Assembly: GCF_004115925.1 (NCBI RefSeq)
Contig: NZ_SDDX01000004.1
Coordinates: 151,812 to 215,811, forward strand
Length of the DNA: 64,000 bases
Reading direction: 5' to 3'
DNA from: Lelliottia nimipressuralis
GTDB taxonomy: Bacteria; Pseudomonadota; Gammaproteobacteria; Enterobacterales; Enterobacteriaceae
In this document: positions 32,045 to 42,882 of the stretch, piece by piece
Layout of the letters: every line of letters starts with the position of its first letter
Position numbering within the stretch: the stretch's first letter is position 1
Translations under genes and position numbers: made by a program
Notes under the pieces: generated by a model
The model's database searches: none
Told to the model about the DNA's origin: nothing
What the model saw: the letters and a program-made list of their open reading frames with translations, nothing else

Positions 32045-33229
32045 TTAGTGAGAAGCCGCTGCCGTGTTGTGCTGACGGTGGCGGGTGACAAAGCCCAGAA
32101 TCAGACACATCACAAACACCACGGCGTACAGGCCGTTAGCCGTGTGCAGGGCTGCCAGCGGGCCACTGTGCGCCACAATAGGACCGGTCACCACGAAGGT
32201 CAGCATGGTGCCGATGGTGCCGCAGGTCAGCACAAAGTTCACCAGCTTCGGCGACGCCACTTTGGTTTGCAGGGAGCCAAGCGTAATGATTGAGGTGTAA
32301 ATCGCGCTGGAGAAGAAACCGAGGGTCAGAATGAACCACGGCATATGCTCCGGCGAACCGTTGATGAACAGATACATCAGCACGGTTGCCAGGCCCGCCA
32401 GTACGGTCAGGATACGCTGCAGATCGAAGAAGCGCAGGATGAAGCTAAACGCCCACATGCCAAACATGTACGACATCCAGAAATCACTCACCAGTTTACC
32501 GGCGTCGTTCAGGCTCATGCCCAGCCCTTTGGCATATTCCGGCACCCACGAGATAAAGCCCAGCTGGCCGAGGATGTAGCACAGCGCGGCAATGGAGAGG
32601 AACAGCACGCCGATTCCCCATTTCTCTTTCACCACCGGCTCAGAGGTTTGCACCGCTTTTTTGCCCAGTACCGGGAAATCGCAGCCGAAGGTCAGAATAA
32701 AGATAGCGACGTACACCAGCCCGATGCAGGCATAAACCCAGTACCACTCGATGCTACGCGCCAGCAGAACGGCGGCCACCATTGGGAAGATCATCCCCGC
32801 CATGCTGAAGAACGAGTCGGTGAATAGCAGACGCGCGCCGCGCTGGCGGCCTTCATACATGTGGGTGATCAGGAAAGTCCCGATGGACATGGTGATCCCG
32901 CTGACCAGCCCGAGAACGAACATCGACGCCGAGAACAGGGCGATACTGTGGCTGACCATCAGGCCCGCCACGGCGGCGACCATCAGCACAAAGCCGAAGC
33001 GCAACTGAGTTTTCAGCGGCACGATTTCCATCAGCCAGGCGTTTAAAAAGATCGAAATCAGGATCCCGGCGTTCAGGAAGGTGAAGGTGTTACTCATGCT
33101 GGAAACAGGTAGCTGGAAATAATCGGCAATATTGCCCATTACCATCCCGGTGACGATCACCAGTGCGCCGGTGAGGGCGTACGAGAAGAAGCTGATCCAT
33201 GTGAGCTTGATGCGGTTGCTGTTAGTCAT
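32045..33229 (-). CDS. tsgA: TsgA, major facilitator superfamily transporter
   Basis: Inner-membrane MFS protein of 394 residues with about 12 hydrophobic helices ([19 protein letters not shown] at the N-terminus; [18 protein letters not shown] near the end). The E. coli/Salmonella member is named for tellurite/selenite-linked expression; the substrate is unknown. Convergent with the codA-like gene with only 3 bases between the stops. Confidence 0.94.
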   Translation of the reverse strand: MTNSNRIKLTWISFFSYALTGALVIVTGMVMGNIADYFQLPVSSMSNTFTFLNAGILISIFLNAWLMEIVPLKTQLRFGFVLMVAAVAGLMVSHSIALFSASMFVLGLVSGITMSIGTFLITHMYEGRQRGARLLFTDSFFSMAGMIFPMVAAVLLARSIEWYWVYACIGLVYVAIFILTFGCDFPVLGKKAVQTSEPVVKEKWGIGVLFLSIAALCYILGQLGFISWVPEYAKGLGMSLNDAGKLVSDFWMSYMFGMWAFSFILRFFDLQRILTVLAGLATVLMYLFINGSPEHMPWFILTLGFFSSAIYTSIITLGSLQTKVASPKLVNFVLTCGTIGTMLTFVVTGPIVAHSGPLAALHTANGLYAVVFVMCLILGFVTRHRQHNTAAASH

Positions 33230-34078
<849 letters not shown>

Positions 34079-34089
34079 GATTCTCCTCT

Positions 34090-34107
34090 GCGGGCATTCT
34101 CGCCCGC
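34090..34107 (+). terminator. Hairpin after ppiA
   Basis: GCGGGC and GCCCGC form a 6-bp stem with a 6-base loop, 11 bases past the ppiA stop, followed by ATTGCTTTCCCC. A weak candidate terminator. Confidence 0.45.
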
Positions 34108-34184
34108 ATTGCTTTCCCCTCCCTGCGAAAGCGCAGTTTGCTGCTTATACTTGTGGCAAACGGACACATTCAGGGAGGCGTTAA

Positions 34185-34352
34185 GTGAAAAAACTCACCG
34201 ATAAGCAAAAATCCCGTCTCTGGGAGCAACAGCGAAATACCAATTTCCAGGCCAGCCGCCGTCTCGAAGGCGTCGATAGCCCGTTAGTCACGCTCAGTGC
34301 GCAGGACGCCGAGGTTCGTATCCAGGAACTCAGGAGGCACTATGAGCGATAA
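34185..34352 (+). CDS. yhfG: YhfG, antitoxin partner of Fic
   Basis: 55-residue protein from a GTG start (GGGAGG 9 bases upstream), [20 protein letters not shown] at the N-terminus, matching E. coli YhfG over its length. It contains S24-RRL-E28-G29, the (S/T)xxxE(G/N) inhibitory motif of class I Fic antitoxins, whose glutamate blocks the ATP site of the toxin. It overlaps fic by 11 bases, so the antitoxin is made first and coupled to the toxin. Confidence 0.9.
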   Translation: MKKLTDKQKSRLWEQQRNTNFQASRRLEGVDSPLVTLSAQDAEVRIQELRRHYER

Positions 34353-34944
34353 AATTGGTGACGACCGCGATCCGTACCTCTATCCCGGCCTGAATGTGAT
34401 GCGTAATGCGCTCAGTATTCGTCAGGCGGAGCGTCTGGCACAGGCCTCCTACGAACTCACCGCCCTGCGCGCGGCCACGCTGCCTCTCGGCCCGCCGGCC
34501 CGCGGATTGCCGCATCTGTGCGCCATCCATCGCCACCTTTATCAGGATATTTTTAGCTGGGCGGGGGCAATTCGTGAGGTCGATATTTATCAGGGCGATA
34601 CCCGTTTCTGCCATTTTGCCTACATCGAAAAAGAGGGCAACGCCCTGATGCAGGACCTGGAGGAGGAGCACTATCTGACCGGTCTTGAGCGCGAGGCGTT
34701 TATTGCCAGACTCAGCCACTACTACTGCGAGATTAACGTGCTGCACCCGTTTCGCATTGGCAACGGCATCGCGCAGCGCGTCTTCTTCGAGCAGCTGGCG
34801 ATCCACGCGGGCTATCAGCTGAGCTGGCAGGGGATCGATCCGGATGAGTGGTCGGCGGCCAACCAGAGCGGGGCGATGGGCGATCTGACCGCGCTCAACG
34901 CCATCTTTGCCAAAGTAGTGAGCGAAGCGCGGGAAACTGAGTAG
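34342..34944 (+). CDS. fic: Fic-domain protein (class I Fic toxin family)
   Basis: Fic proteins transfer AMP or another NMP to target hydroxyls. It has 200 residues as in E. coli Fic. The flap region is [13 protein letters not shown] and the active loop [12 protein letters not shown] spans 135-146: catalytic H135 and the GNG anion hole are kept, but canonical D/E at 139 is Ile and Arg at 143 is Ile, so metal-dependent AMP transfer may be weak or altered. E. coli Fic is also degenerate at these places. The start MSDKIGDD was chosen over an in-frame ATG at 34297 inside yhfG. Confidence 0.93.
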   Translation: MSDKIGDDRDPYLYPGLNVMRNALSIRQAERLAQASYELTALRAATLPLGPPARGLPHLCAIHRHLYQDIFSWAGAIREVDIYQGDTRFCHFAYIEKEGNALMQDLEEEHYLTGLEREAFIARLSHYYCEINVLHPFRIGNGIAQRVFFEQLAIHAGYQLSWQGIDPDEWSAANQSGAMGDLTALNAIFAKVVSEARETE

Positions 34945-34976
34945 AATAGGGCGGCTATTTTTGTCCCGGAGCCGCC

Positions 34977-35540
34977 ATGATCCTGCTGATTGATAACTAC
35001 GATTCCTTTACCTGGAACCTTTACCAGTACTTTTGTGAACTGGGTGCAGAGGTCATTGTCCGGCGCAACGATGACATTACGCTGGCTGATATCGACGCAC
35101 TGGCCCCGCAGAAAATCGTGATTTCACCAGGGCCGTGTACGCCTGACGAATCGGGTATTTCGCTGGAGGTCATCCGCCACTATTCCGGCAAACTGCCGAT
35201 TCTGGGGGTTTGTCTCGGTCATCAGGCTATCGCGCAGGTGTTTGGTGCGACCATTGTTCGTGCCGAACGCGTGATGCACGGCAAAACCTCACCGGTCACC
35301 CACACCGGCGTGGGCGTGTTTCAGGGGCTGAATAACCCGCTGACGGTTACGCGCTACCACTCGCTGGTGATCGACCCGCCCACGCTTCCCGCGTGTTTTG
35401 ACGTCACCGCCTGGAGCGACACCCGGCAGATCATGGGCATTCGCCATCGCGAGTGGGACCTCGAAGGGGTGCAGTTCCACCCGGAGAGCATTCTGAGCGA
35501 ACAGGGCCACCAGCTTCTCGCCAATTTCCTCAATCGCTGA
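34977..35540 (+). CDS. pabA: Aminodeoxychorismate synthase, glutamine amidotransferase subunit
   Basis: Supplies ammonia from glutamine to PabB for p-aminobenzoate (folate) synthesis. It has 187 residues, class I amidotransferase with the nucleophile C79 in [11 protein letters not shown], oxyanion region [12 protein letters not shown], and the HPE of VQFHPESIL. Anthranilate synthase TrpG-like alternatives are excluded by length and neighbours. Confidence 0.96.
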   Translation: MILLIDNYDSFTWNLYQYFCELGAEVIVRRNDDITLADIDALAPQKIVISPGPCTPDESGISLEVIRHYSGKLPILGVCLGHQAIAQVFGATIVRAERVMHGKTSPVTHTGVGVFQGLNNPLTVTRYHSLVIDPPTLPACFDVTAWSDTRQIMGIRHREWDLEGVQFHPESILSEQGHQLLANFLNR

Positions 35541-35558
35541 ATTTTTATTGCCTTGTTG

Positions 35559-35593
35559 TGATTTTTTATGCATATTTTGTGATTATATTTTCA
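35559..35593 (+). promoter_or_regulatory. Tandem ARG boxes (ArgR operator) of argD
   Basis: TGATT-TTTT-ATGCA (35559-35572) and TGATT-ATAT-TTTCA (35580-35593) each match 8 of 10 fixed positions of TGAAT-W4-ATTCA. Their centres are exactly 21 bases apart, the helical spacing of paired ARG boxes bound by an ArgR hexamer. They end 33 bases before the argD start. Confidence 0.82.
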
Positions 35594-35605
35594 CAATTAA
35601 TGTGA

Positions 35606-36847
<1,242 letters not shown>

Positions 36848-36892
36848 TGGAGTCGCGGCTACGTTTTGTTCCGACCTACGAAGCCGCAAACC

Positions 36893-38980
36893 TCACGACG
36901 TCTTACGGCGCATAATCCTCGTCAGCCAAATCCCGTGATGCGGACGCTGACGCCATGCCACCGACGAAATGGTGTGCATGGTGTTCAGATGTCCTATTAC
37001 GCGCTGTAAATGCTGCTCCAGAGTGCTCATCGGCCCGTGGGTGAGCGTCTCTGGCGCTTCCAGAATGTTCGAGTCTCCCGACTCTCCCGGCGCGTCGTAC
37101 TCCAGACGCTGCTGACAACGCTGCAATGCAATTTCACACGACTGCAAATAGCGCTGCGCCAGATCCGGCGTCAGCATCGTGTGCTCGCGCGCCAGGGTCG
37201 TCATCGCGTTAATGTGTTCGACGATGAACTGGCTGTGCGTCACCCACAGTTTCATATCTGCCAGATAGTCTGAATTAAAGCCCGGCTCCTGCATCGCCTG
37301 GTTGAGGGAGTTATACAGCGCGTTGTGCGCCTGGTTGACCTTCATGCGCTCGTACGCCAGCGGCGAAGGTTTGGGATCGTCGCTCAGGATCAGACGAATG
37401 GCCTGCTGGTCCGCTTCAAGGGCGTCGTGGGCGTTCTGGCGCAGCAGCCCGCTCTGCCACTGTGGCCACAGCCAGACCATGCCGCCAAAGGCGATCAGAC
37501 AGCCAATCAATGTATCCACCAGCCGCGCCACGATAAACTGCTCGCCGTTCAGGGTCAGCAGTTGCAGGGTGTATACCGCCGTCACTGTAAACCCGACCAT
37601 TGCCCAGCCGTAGTTTTTGCGGATGATCAGATAGCCGACCAGGGTAATGACCAGCATTCCCAGCAGGGTATAGCCGTCAGGAACATGGAAGTGCAGGGTG
37701 ATCCCGGCAATCACCAGCCCGGCAAACGTCCCGAGCGCACGGTGCAGTATTCGCACGCGCGTCGCGCCATAGCCATTCTGGGTGACAAACAGCACGGTCA
37801 TTAAAATCCAGTAGGGCTTGGGTAAGTGCAGCGCGACGCCCATCAGGCTGGCGATGCTCAGCATCACGCTGATGCGTGCGGCATTGCGCAGGGCGGAAGA
37901 TTTCAGTGATAAATAGCTTTTCAGTGCCGGCAGCAGCGGCAGACGCTTTTGTTTATCGGCCATCAGGTCGCGCGGGTAGAGCGGGCGCTGAGTGCGCAGT
38001 ACGCGTGCGATGCGACTAAAGTGCCACGCGCAGAACTGCCCAACCGGATTATCCGGATGCTGACGGGCAATTTTCTCCAGCGCGCCCAGCTGTTTATCCA
38101 TCGTAAAACGCGTGGGATAACGGTGGTAAAGAATATCGTCAGCCAGCACCCGCAGGCGCGCCGCGACCGTCTGGGCATTCCAGCGGATCACCGCTTCGGC
38201 GTGGCTGCGTTCCACCAGTTTTTGCACCTCCTGCGGGTGATGCAGACTGACCGAAATATGCTCCTGCAGATCAAGCCCCACCTGGAAGACACGCAGCAGT
38301 CGCTTGTATTCATGGTTTTTATTGGCCGCCAGCATGTGCAGCTGCTGATAGCACTGGCTGATTAAGTCGACCACTTTTTGCTGGCGCGTAAGCAGCGGAG
38401 GCAATGATTTTTCCGGGTCCATGTGTTGCGTCAGCAGGGTGTATTTGGCTTCGCAATAGTCCGCGAGCTGGACGTAGAGCAGGCTCAGGGATTCGCGCAG
38501 GGGCTGCTCCCGCCACATCCAGAACCAGAACCAGTTAAACAGCCCGTACCACAGGGTACCGAACGTATAGATCAGCAGCGGCTCCCAGACGGGCATATTT
38601 CCGGCGAGGCTCAGCGTGAAAATCGCGGCAATCAGTGAGGCGGGCAGCAGGCGAGCGTGCAGCGAACTGATCTCCGCCGTGACGCCCAGCGTCATCGCCA
38701 GCACGGTCAGGATTAACGGCAGCGGGATATCACGGGCCAGCAGCAGCTGCACGGCCAGGCTACATCCGGCGAACAGGCAGCCGCCGATAATCAGGCGTTT
38801 GAAAAAGCGTTTATGCGGTGTATCGAGACCGGCGATGTTGCAGCAGGCAGGAACGAGAGAGAACAACAGCCCATGTTGCAGGTGGCCCAGGATTAAACCG
38901 ACAGCCACGGGAAGACATAACACCAGAGTTTGACGTAGTGCGTAGTTAACTTCGGGGTGATAAATCAGCCTGCGCCACAT
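36893..38980 (-). CDS. yhfK: YhfK, FUSC/YccS-like inner-membrane protein
   Basis: Predicted inner-membrane protein of the aromatic-acid-exporter-like FUSC superfamily; function unknown. It has 695 residues from MWRRLIYHPEVNY: two bundles of about five or six TM helices (about 20-160 and 380-510) each followed by a large cytoplasmic helical region. The start at 38980 gives the family N-terminus. An in-frame GTG at 39022 would add 14 residues but lies inside the crp terminator, so it was rejected. Confidence 0.9.
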   Translation of the reverse strand: MWRRLIYHPEVNYALRQTLVLCLPVAVGLILGHLQHGLLFSLVPACCNIAGLDTPHKRFFKRLIIGGCLFAGCSLAVQLLLARDIPLPLILTVLAMTLGVTAEISSLHARLLPASLIAAIFTLSLAGNMPVWEPLLIYTFGTLWYGLFNWFWFWMWREQPLRESLSLLYVQLADYCEAKYTLLTQHMDPEKSLPPLLTRQQKVVDLISQCYQQLHMLAANKNHEYKRLLRVFQVGLDLQEHISVSLHHPQEVQKLVERSHAEAVIRWNAQTVAARLRVLADDILYHRYPTRFTMDKQLGALEKIARQHPDNPVGQFCAWHFSRIARVLRTQRPLYPRDLMADKQKRLPLLPALKSYLSLKSSALRNAARISVMLSIASLMGVALHLPKPYWILMTVLFVTQNGYGATRVRILHRALGTFAGLVIAGITLHFHVPDGYTLLGMLVITLVGYLIIRKNYGWAMVGFTVTAVYTLQLLTLNGEQFIVARLVDTLIGCLIAFGGMVWLWPQWQSGLLRQNAHDALEADQQAIRLILSDDPKPSPLAYERMKVNQAHNALYNSLNQAMQEPGFNSDYLADMKLWVTHSQFIVEHINAMTTLAREHTMLTPDLAQRYLQSCEIALQRCQQRLEYDAPGESGDSNILEAPETLTHGPMSTLEQHLQRVIGHLNTMHTISSVAWRQRPHHGIWLTRIMRRKTS

Positions 38981-38996
38981 GTTCGTCAGAGACAAA

Positions 38997-39028
38997 AACG
39001 GCGTGACACCTTGCGATGGCACGCCGTT
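38997..39028 (-). terminator. crp terminator
   Basis: AACGGCGTG and CACGCCGTT form a 9-bp stem; on the minus strand a TTTTTG run follows. It starts 11 bases past the crp stop and lies just upstream of yhfK, separating the two genes. Confidence 0.82.
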
Positions 39029-39038
39029 CGTTCCGGAA

Positions 39039-39671
39039 TTAACGCGTTCCGTAGACCACGATAGTTTTACCGTGAGCGGAGATCAGGTTTTGATCTTCCA
39101 GCATTTTCAGGATACGGCCAACGGTTTCACGAGAACAGCCGACGATCTGACCAATCTCCTGACGGGTAATTTTAATTTGCATACCGTCCGGGTGGGTCAT
39201 GGCGTCAGGTTGTTTCGCCAGGTTCAGCAGGGTCTGCGCGATGCGGCCTGTTACGTCCAGGAAGGCGAGGTTACCCACTTTCTCGGAAGTGACCTGCAGG
39301 CGGCGAGCCATCTGCGAAGAAAGACGCATCAGGATGTCCGGGTTTACCTGGATCAGCTGGCGGAATTTCTTATAGGAGATCTCTGCAACTTCACACGCGG
39401 TTTTCGCACGCACCCAGGCGCTACGTTCCTGGCCTTCTTCAAACAGGCCCAGTTCACCGATGAAATCGCCCTGGTTCAGATAAGAAAGGATCATCTCTTT
39501 CCCTTCTTCATCTTTGATCAGCACTGCCACCGAGCCTTTGACGATGTAATACAACGTTTCCGCTTTTTCACCCTGGTGAATCAGCGTGCTCTTCGATGGG
39601 TACTTATGAATGTGGCAATGAGACAAGAACCATTCGAGAGTCGGGTCTGTTTGCGGTTTGCCAAGCACCAT
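39039..39671 (-). CDS. crp: CRP, cAMP receptor protein
   Basis: Global cAMP-dependent transcription regulator. It has 210 residues, essentially identical to E. coli CRP: cAMP-binding beta-roll with [20 protein letters not shown], dimer helix, and HTH recognition segment [20 protein letters not shown] (about 169-188). One visible change is Ser for Ala in RLSSQMARR. Likely targets in this window include pckA and possibly mdcA. Confidence 0.99.
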   Translation of the reverse strand: MVLGKPQTDPTLEWFLSHCHIHKYPSKSTLIHQGEKAETLYYIVKGSVAVLIKDEEGKEMILSYLNQGDFIGELGLFEEGQERSAWVRAKTACEVAEISYKKFRQLIQVNPDILMRLSSQMARRLQVTSEKVGNLAFLDVTGRIAQTLLNLAKQPDAMTHPDGMQIKITRQEIGQIVGCSRETVGRILKMLEDQNLISAHGKTIVVYGTR

Positions 39672-39977
39672 GCGCTGTTATCCTCTGTTATAAGCTGTCT
39701 CAGAGTCAAAATCGCATCCTGACTCTGGGGTTGCAATCGAATTCTTACCCGTACCTGGGAAGTGGCTGTCGCACTGTTCGCAGCCAGTAAAGTTTGATGT
39801 CCTCTGCATACATGTGTAACGTCAATGTATTACTGTAGCATCGAGACTGTTTTAGCATAGCTTTAGCCGCGTGTCTCCTGGTGTCTCGCTTCAGCATGAT
39901 GCAGGTCGCCTTCCGTTGCGAGAATTGTAACGCACGCGTAATCTGTTCGGAAAAATGCAACTTTGGAGTTAATGAAA
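39672..39977. other. Divergent regulatory region crp-yhfA
   Basis: About 306 bases with no gene. In E. coli the matching region holds the autoregulated crp promoters and a divergent transcript. I could not assign individual sites with confidence. A short direct repeat GTGTCTC-CTG-GTGTCTC lies at 39871-39887. Confidence 0.55.
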
Positions 39978-40382
39978 ATGCAAGCGCGTGTGAAATGGGT
40001 TGAAGGTTTAACGTTCCTTGGCGAATCCGCTTCAGGACACCAGATTTTGATGGACGGCAACTCCGGAGATAAAGCGCCAAGCCCGATGGAAGTGGTGCTG
40101 ATGGCGGCGGGCGGATGCAGCGCGATTGACGTGGTTTCCATTTTGCAGAAAGGCCGTCATGACGTGACGGACTGCGAAGTGAAGCTGACGTCTGAGCGTC
40201 GCGAAGAGGCGCCACGTCTCTTTACACACATCAACTTGCATTTTATCGTCACCGGTAAAGAGCTGAAGGATGCGGCGGTTTCCCGCGCGGTGGATCTGTC
40301 TGCGGAGAAGTACTGCTCTGTGGCGCTGATGCTGGAAAAAGCGGTGAACATTACGCATTCGTACGAAGTGATCGACGCTTAA
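39978..40382 (+). CDS. yhfA: YhfA, OsmC-family protein
   Basis: OsmC/Ohr-fold protein of 134 residues with the two conserved cysteines C47 (AAGGCSAIDVV) and C113 (EKYCSVALM), suggesting thiol-dependent peroxide chemistry, although the physiological substrate is unknown. The start MQARVKWVEG matches the family; an in-frame ATG at 39963 would add five residues. Confidence 0.94.
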   Translation: MQARVKWVEGLTFLGESASGHQILMDGNSGDKAPSPMEVVLMAAGGCSAIDVVSILQKGRHDVTDCEVKLTSERREEAPRLFTHINLHFIVTGKELKDAAVSRAVDLSAEKYCSVALMLEKAVNITHSYEVIDA

Positions 40383-40388
40383 CACAAT

Positions 40389-40414
40389 GCCCGGTAGCGC
40401 TACGCTTGCCGGGC
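40389..40414. repeat. REP-like inverted repeat after yhfA
   Basis: GCCCGG (40389-40394) and CCGGGC (40409-40414) with the TAGCGCTACGC-type centre typical of enterobacterial REP units, 6 bases past the yhfA stop in the convergent yhfA/prkB gap. Confidence 0.65.
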
Positions 40415-40465
40415 CTGTCACCGCATGATTCAGCCGGATAGCGAAGCGCTTCCCGACGACTGAAC

Positions 40466-41335
40466 TCAGGCGATCTTCTTGCCTTCCATCAGCCGTTGCA
40501 CCAGCGGCATCATGATCAATTCCATCGCCAGCCCCATCTTCCCGCCCGGGACCACTAATGTATTGATATGGGAAATGAATGAACCCTGCAGCATCGCCAG
40601 CAGCCAGGGATAATCAATGTCTTCCAGATTGCGGAAGTGAATCACCACAAAACTCTCGTCCAGCGACGGAATTGTTTTCGCCGCAAACGGGTTAGAGGTG
40701 TCCACCGTCGGGACGCGCTGGAAGTTGATGTGGGTGCGCGAGAACTGCGGCGTCAGGAAGTTGATGTAATCTTCCATCGAGCGCACGACCGAATCCATCA
40801 CCGCTTCACGCGAATGGCCGCGCTCGCTCATGTCACGGGTCAGCTTCTGAATCCACTCCAGATTGACAATCGGCACCACGCCGACCAGCAGATCCACGTG
40901 GCGCGCCACGTCGTGCTGCGGCGTTACCACGCCGCCGTGCAATCCTTCATAAAACAACACGTCCGTCGGCTCCGGCAGGGGCTGCCACGGCGTGAATGTG
41001 CCAGGAACCTGATTCCATGGCACCGCTTCATCGTAGGTGTGCAGATATTTACGCGACTGACCTTTTCCCGTGTGGCCATAGTCCTGAAAAGTTTGTTCCA
41101 GCAGGCCAAAGTCGTTGGCGTCTGGCCCGAAATAGCTGATGTGTTTACCTAAATCCCGGGCCTTGCGGATAGCCATGTCCATTTCAGGACGGGTGAAGCG
41201 ATGAAAGCTATCGCCCTCAACCTCGGCAGCGCGCAGATTGAGCTGTGCGAAAATCTTGCGAAAAGCGAGGCTGGTGGTGGTGGTTCCCGCACCACTCGAA
41301 CCCGTAACGGCAATAACCGGATGTCTGGCGGACAT
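40466..41335 (-). CDS. prkB: PrkB, phosphoribulokinase-like protein
   Basis: P-loop kinase of the phosphoribulokinase/uridine kinase family; function in non-autotrophs unknown. It has 289 residues with P-loop TGSSGAGTTTTS (11-22), EGDSFHRF and FYEGLHGGV. The start MSARHPVIAV equals the E. coli N-terminus; a reading from 41365 was rejected. Last gene of yheT-yheU-prkB. Confidence 0.94.
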   Translation of the reverse strand: MSARHPVIAVTGSSGAGTTTTSLAFRKIFAQLNLRAAEVEGDSFHRFTRPEMDMAIRKARDLGKHISYFGPDANDFGLLEQTFQDYGHTGKGQSRKYLHTYDEAVPWNQVPGTFTPWQPLPEPTDVLFYEGLHGGVVTPQHDVARHVDLLVGVVPIVNLEWIQKLTRDMSERGHSREAVMDSVVRSMEDYINFLTPQFSRTHINFQRVPTVDTSNPFAAKTIPSLDESFVVIHFRNLEDIDYPWLLAMLQGSFISHINTLVVPGGKMGLAMELIMMPLVQRLMEGKKIA

Positions 41336-41365
41336 AGCAACTCCCTGACTGGAAAGATGGAACAA

Positions 41366-41584
41366 TCAACCGCGAAACTGATTGCGCGGCATGATGTTGA
41401 CGGTTTCGTGCAGTTCAGACCACACCAGCAACACCTCGCCACTCTGTAGCTGCCGTTTTACATCGGCGACCTTTTGTTCGAGCGAACGCTCATGTTCACC
41501 ATAATCGGTGCCTTCGCGTAATACAAAGCTTTCAATCAGGCTATCCAGCGTTTCGGGAGCCAGATCCTGCCAGGGAATCATCAT
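41366..41584 (-). CDS. yheU: YheU, small conserved protein
   Basis: 72-residue UPF0270 family protein ([20 protein letters not shown]), acidic, with no known function. The start overlaps the yheT stop by 4 bases; prkB follows after 30 bases. Confidence 0.94.
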   Translation of the reverse strand: MMIPWQDLAPETLDSLIESFVLREGTDYGEHERSLEQKVADVKRQLQSGEVLLVWSELHETVNIMPRNQFRG

Positions 41585-42603
41585 TTTACTCTCTCCAGAA
41601 ATGGGGTTAACCAGTCAGGGATGCGCGATTCCAGCCACATTTTCGGGCGAAGCAACGTCCCGGTGATAAAGCCGACGTGGCCGCCGTGTTCGGTCAGCTG
41701 ATACTGCACGTTTGCAGGCAGATGTTCCGGGGCCGGAATCGAGTGATGATCCATAAAGGGATCATCCTTCGCATGGATGATCAGCGTCGGTTTGGTGATC
41801 TGGTTCAGCAATGGCATCGCGCTACACTGACGATAGTAGTCGATCGCGTCGGCAAAGCCGTGGATCTTCGATGTGATCAGATCGTCAAACTCGCGAAGAC
41901 GGCGCATCCGCTTCAGCTGTTGCAGGCTGATGGGCAGGGTGTCCGGATAGGCCTTTAGCTTACGCGCGGCGTTAGCTTTCAGCAGGTTGAGCAGATAGCG
42001 CTGATAGACCCGCGAAAAACCCTTTTCCATATGGTAGCTGCACTGCTCAAGCATGAACGGCGCGGAGACAATCACCGCCGCATCCAGCGGAACGTTATTG
42101 CTCTCTTTTGCCAGCAGGCAGGCGAGCATATTACCGCCCAGGGAGTAGCCTACGGCGGCCGTCGGCACGGTGCCGAAGGTATTGCTTAACCAGTGTAAAA
42201 ACCAGGTGCCGTCTTCGGTTTCGCCAGAGTGATAAATTCGCTCACGGCGATTCGGCTCGCCGCTGCAGCCGCGAAAGTGCATCACGACGCCGAGCCAGCC
42301 GCGTGATTTTGCCGCGTGGATCAGCCCGTGGGCATAGGGGCTGTGCAGGCTCCCTTCCAGGCCATGAAACACCACCAGACGCGGTTTGTGCCTGGCCTGT
42401 TCGGGATCTTCGCTCCAGGCTAAATCCACGAAATCTCCGTCCGGCAGGTCGAGGCGCTGCCAGTGCGGCGTAAACTGCAGTTTTCGGCGCAAAATCCGCG
42501 GCAGCATGGTCTGCAGATGTGGGTTCGCCACACCCCGCATGGGGACGAATGCTGCGCTCTCATCGCTTGCGATGTCGAAATCTGATGGAATAATTTGAGT
42601 CAT
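41581..42603 (-). CDS. yheT: YheT, alpha/beta hydrolase
   Basis: Predicted hydrolase of the AB-hydrolase 4 (EMB8-like) family, 340 residues. Nucleophile elbow GYSLGGNML, Asp in [10 protein letters not shown], and His in EHGGHVGF form the catalytic triad. Substrate unknown. First gene of yheT-yheU-prkB; in E. coli yheS lies immediately upstream, but here the mdc locus intervenes. Confidence 0.94.
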   Translation of the reverse strand: MTQIIPSDFDIASDESAAFVPMRGVANPHLQTMLPRILRRKLQFTPHWQRLDLPDGDFVDLAWSEDPEQARHKPRLVVFHGLEGSLHSPYAHGLIHAAKSRGWLGVVMHFRGCSGEPNRRERIYHSGETEDGTWFLHWLSNTFGTVPTAAVGYSLGGNMLACLLAKESNNVPLDAAVIVSAPFMLEQCSYHMEKGFSRVYQRYLLNLLKANAARKLKAYPDTLPISLQQLKRMRRLREFDDLITSKIHGFADAIDYYRQCSAMPLLNQITKPTLIIHAKDDPFMDHHSIPAPEHLPANVQYQLTEHGGHVGFITGTLLRPKMWLESRIPDWLTPFLERVK

Positions 42604-42734
42604 AACGATGCAATGTTAATTCTTGTCAGTCATTTACTATACCTTCCGAATTGTACCCTGTTTATAAAAACGAAGAGCGTTTACCTCCGATTCAGCCATT
42701 TCTGCCACCTCTGGCATTTTTTCGCGCGATGCGA

Positions 42735-42750
42735 ACTGATCTCGATCACA
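42735..42750. promoter_or_regulatory. CRP-like site upstream of mdcA
   Basis: ACTGA-TCTCGA-TCACA: perfect right half, 3 of 5 in the left half, and a core (GATCTCGATC) close to the ideal symmetrical CRP site. Centred about 140 bases upstream of mdcA and a similar distance from the divergent yheT start. Confidence 0.55.
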
Positions 42751-42763
42751 AATCTTTACCTCG

Positions 42764-42786
42764 ATTATTACTCTCAGGCTAATGAT
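42764..42786. promoter_or_regulatory. Candidate MdcR operator upstream of mdcA
   Basis: ATTATTA-N9-TAATGAT, an inverted repeat with 6 of 7 pairs, containing a LysR-type T-N11-A core (T42769 to A42781). It sits about 100 bases before mdcA. Assignment to MdcR is inferred from locus content. Confidence 0.45.
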
Positions 42787-42882
42787 TCCACACTACGCTT
42801 AATTGATGCCTTTCTCACCAGAGCGCACACTTTGTTCAGCGTTAAGCAAATCAGAATGATGTGCTGAATCAGGAGGTTAATA

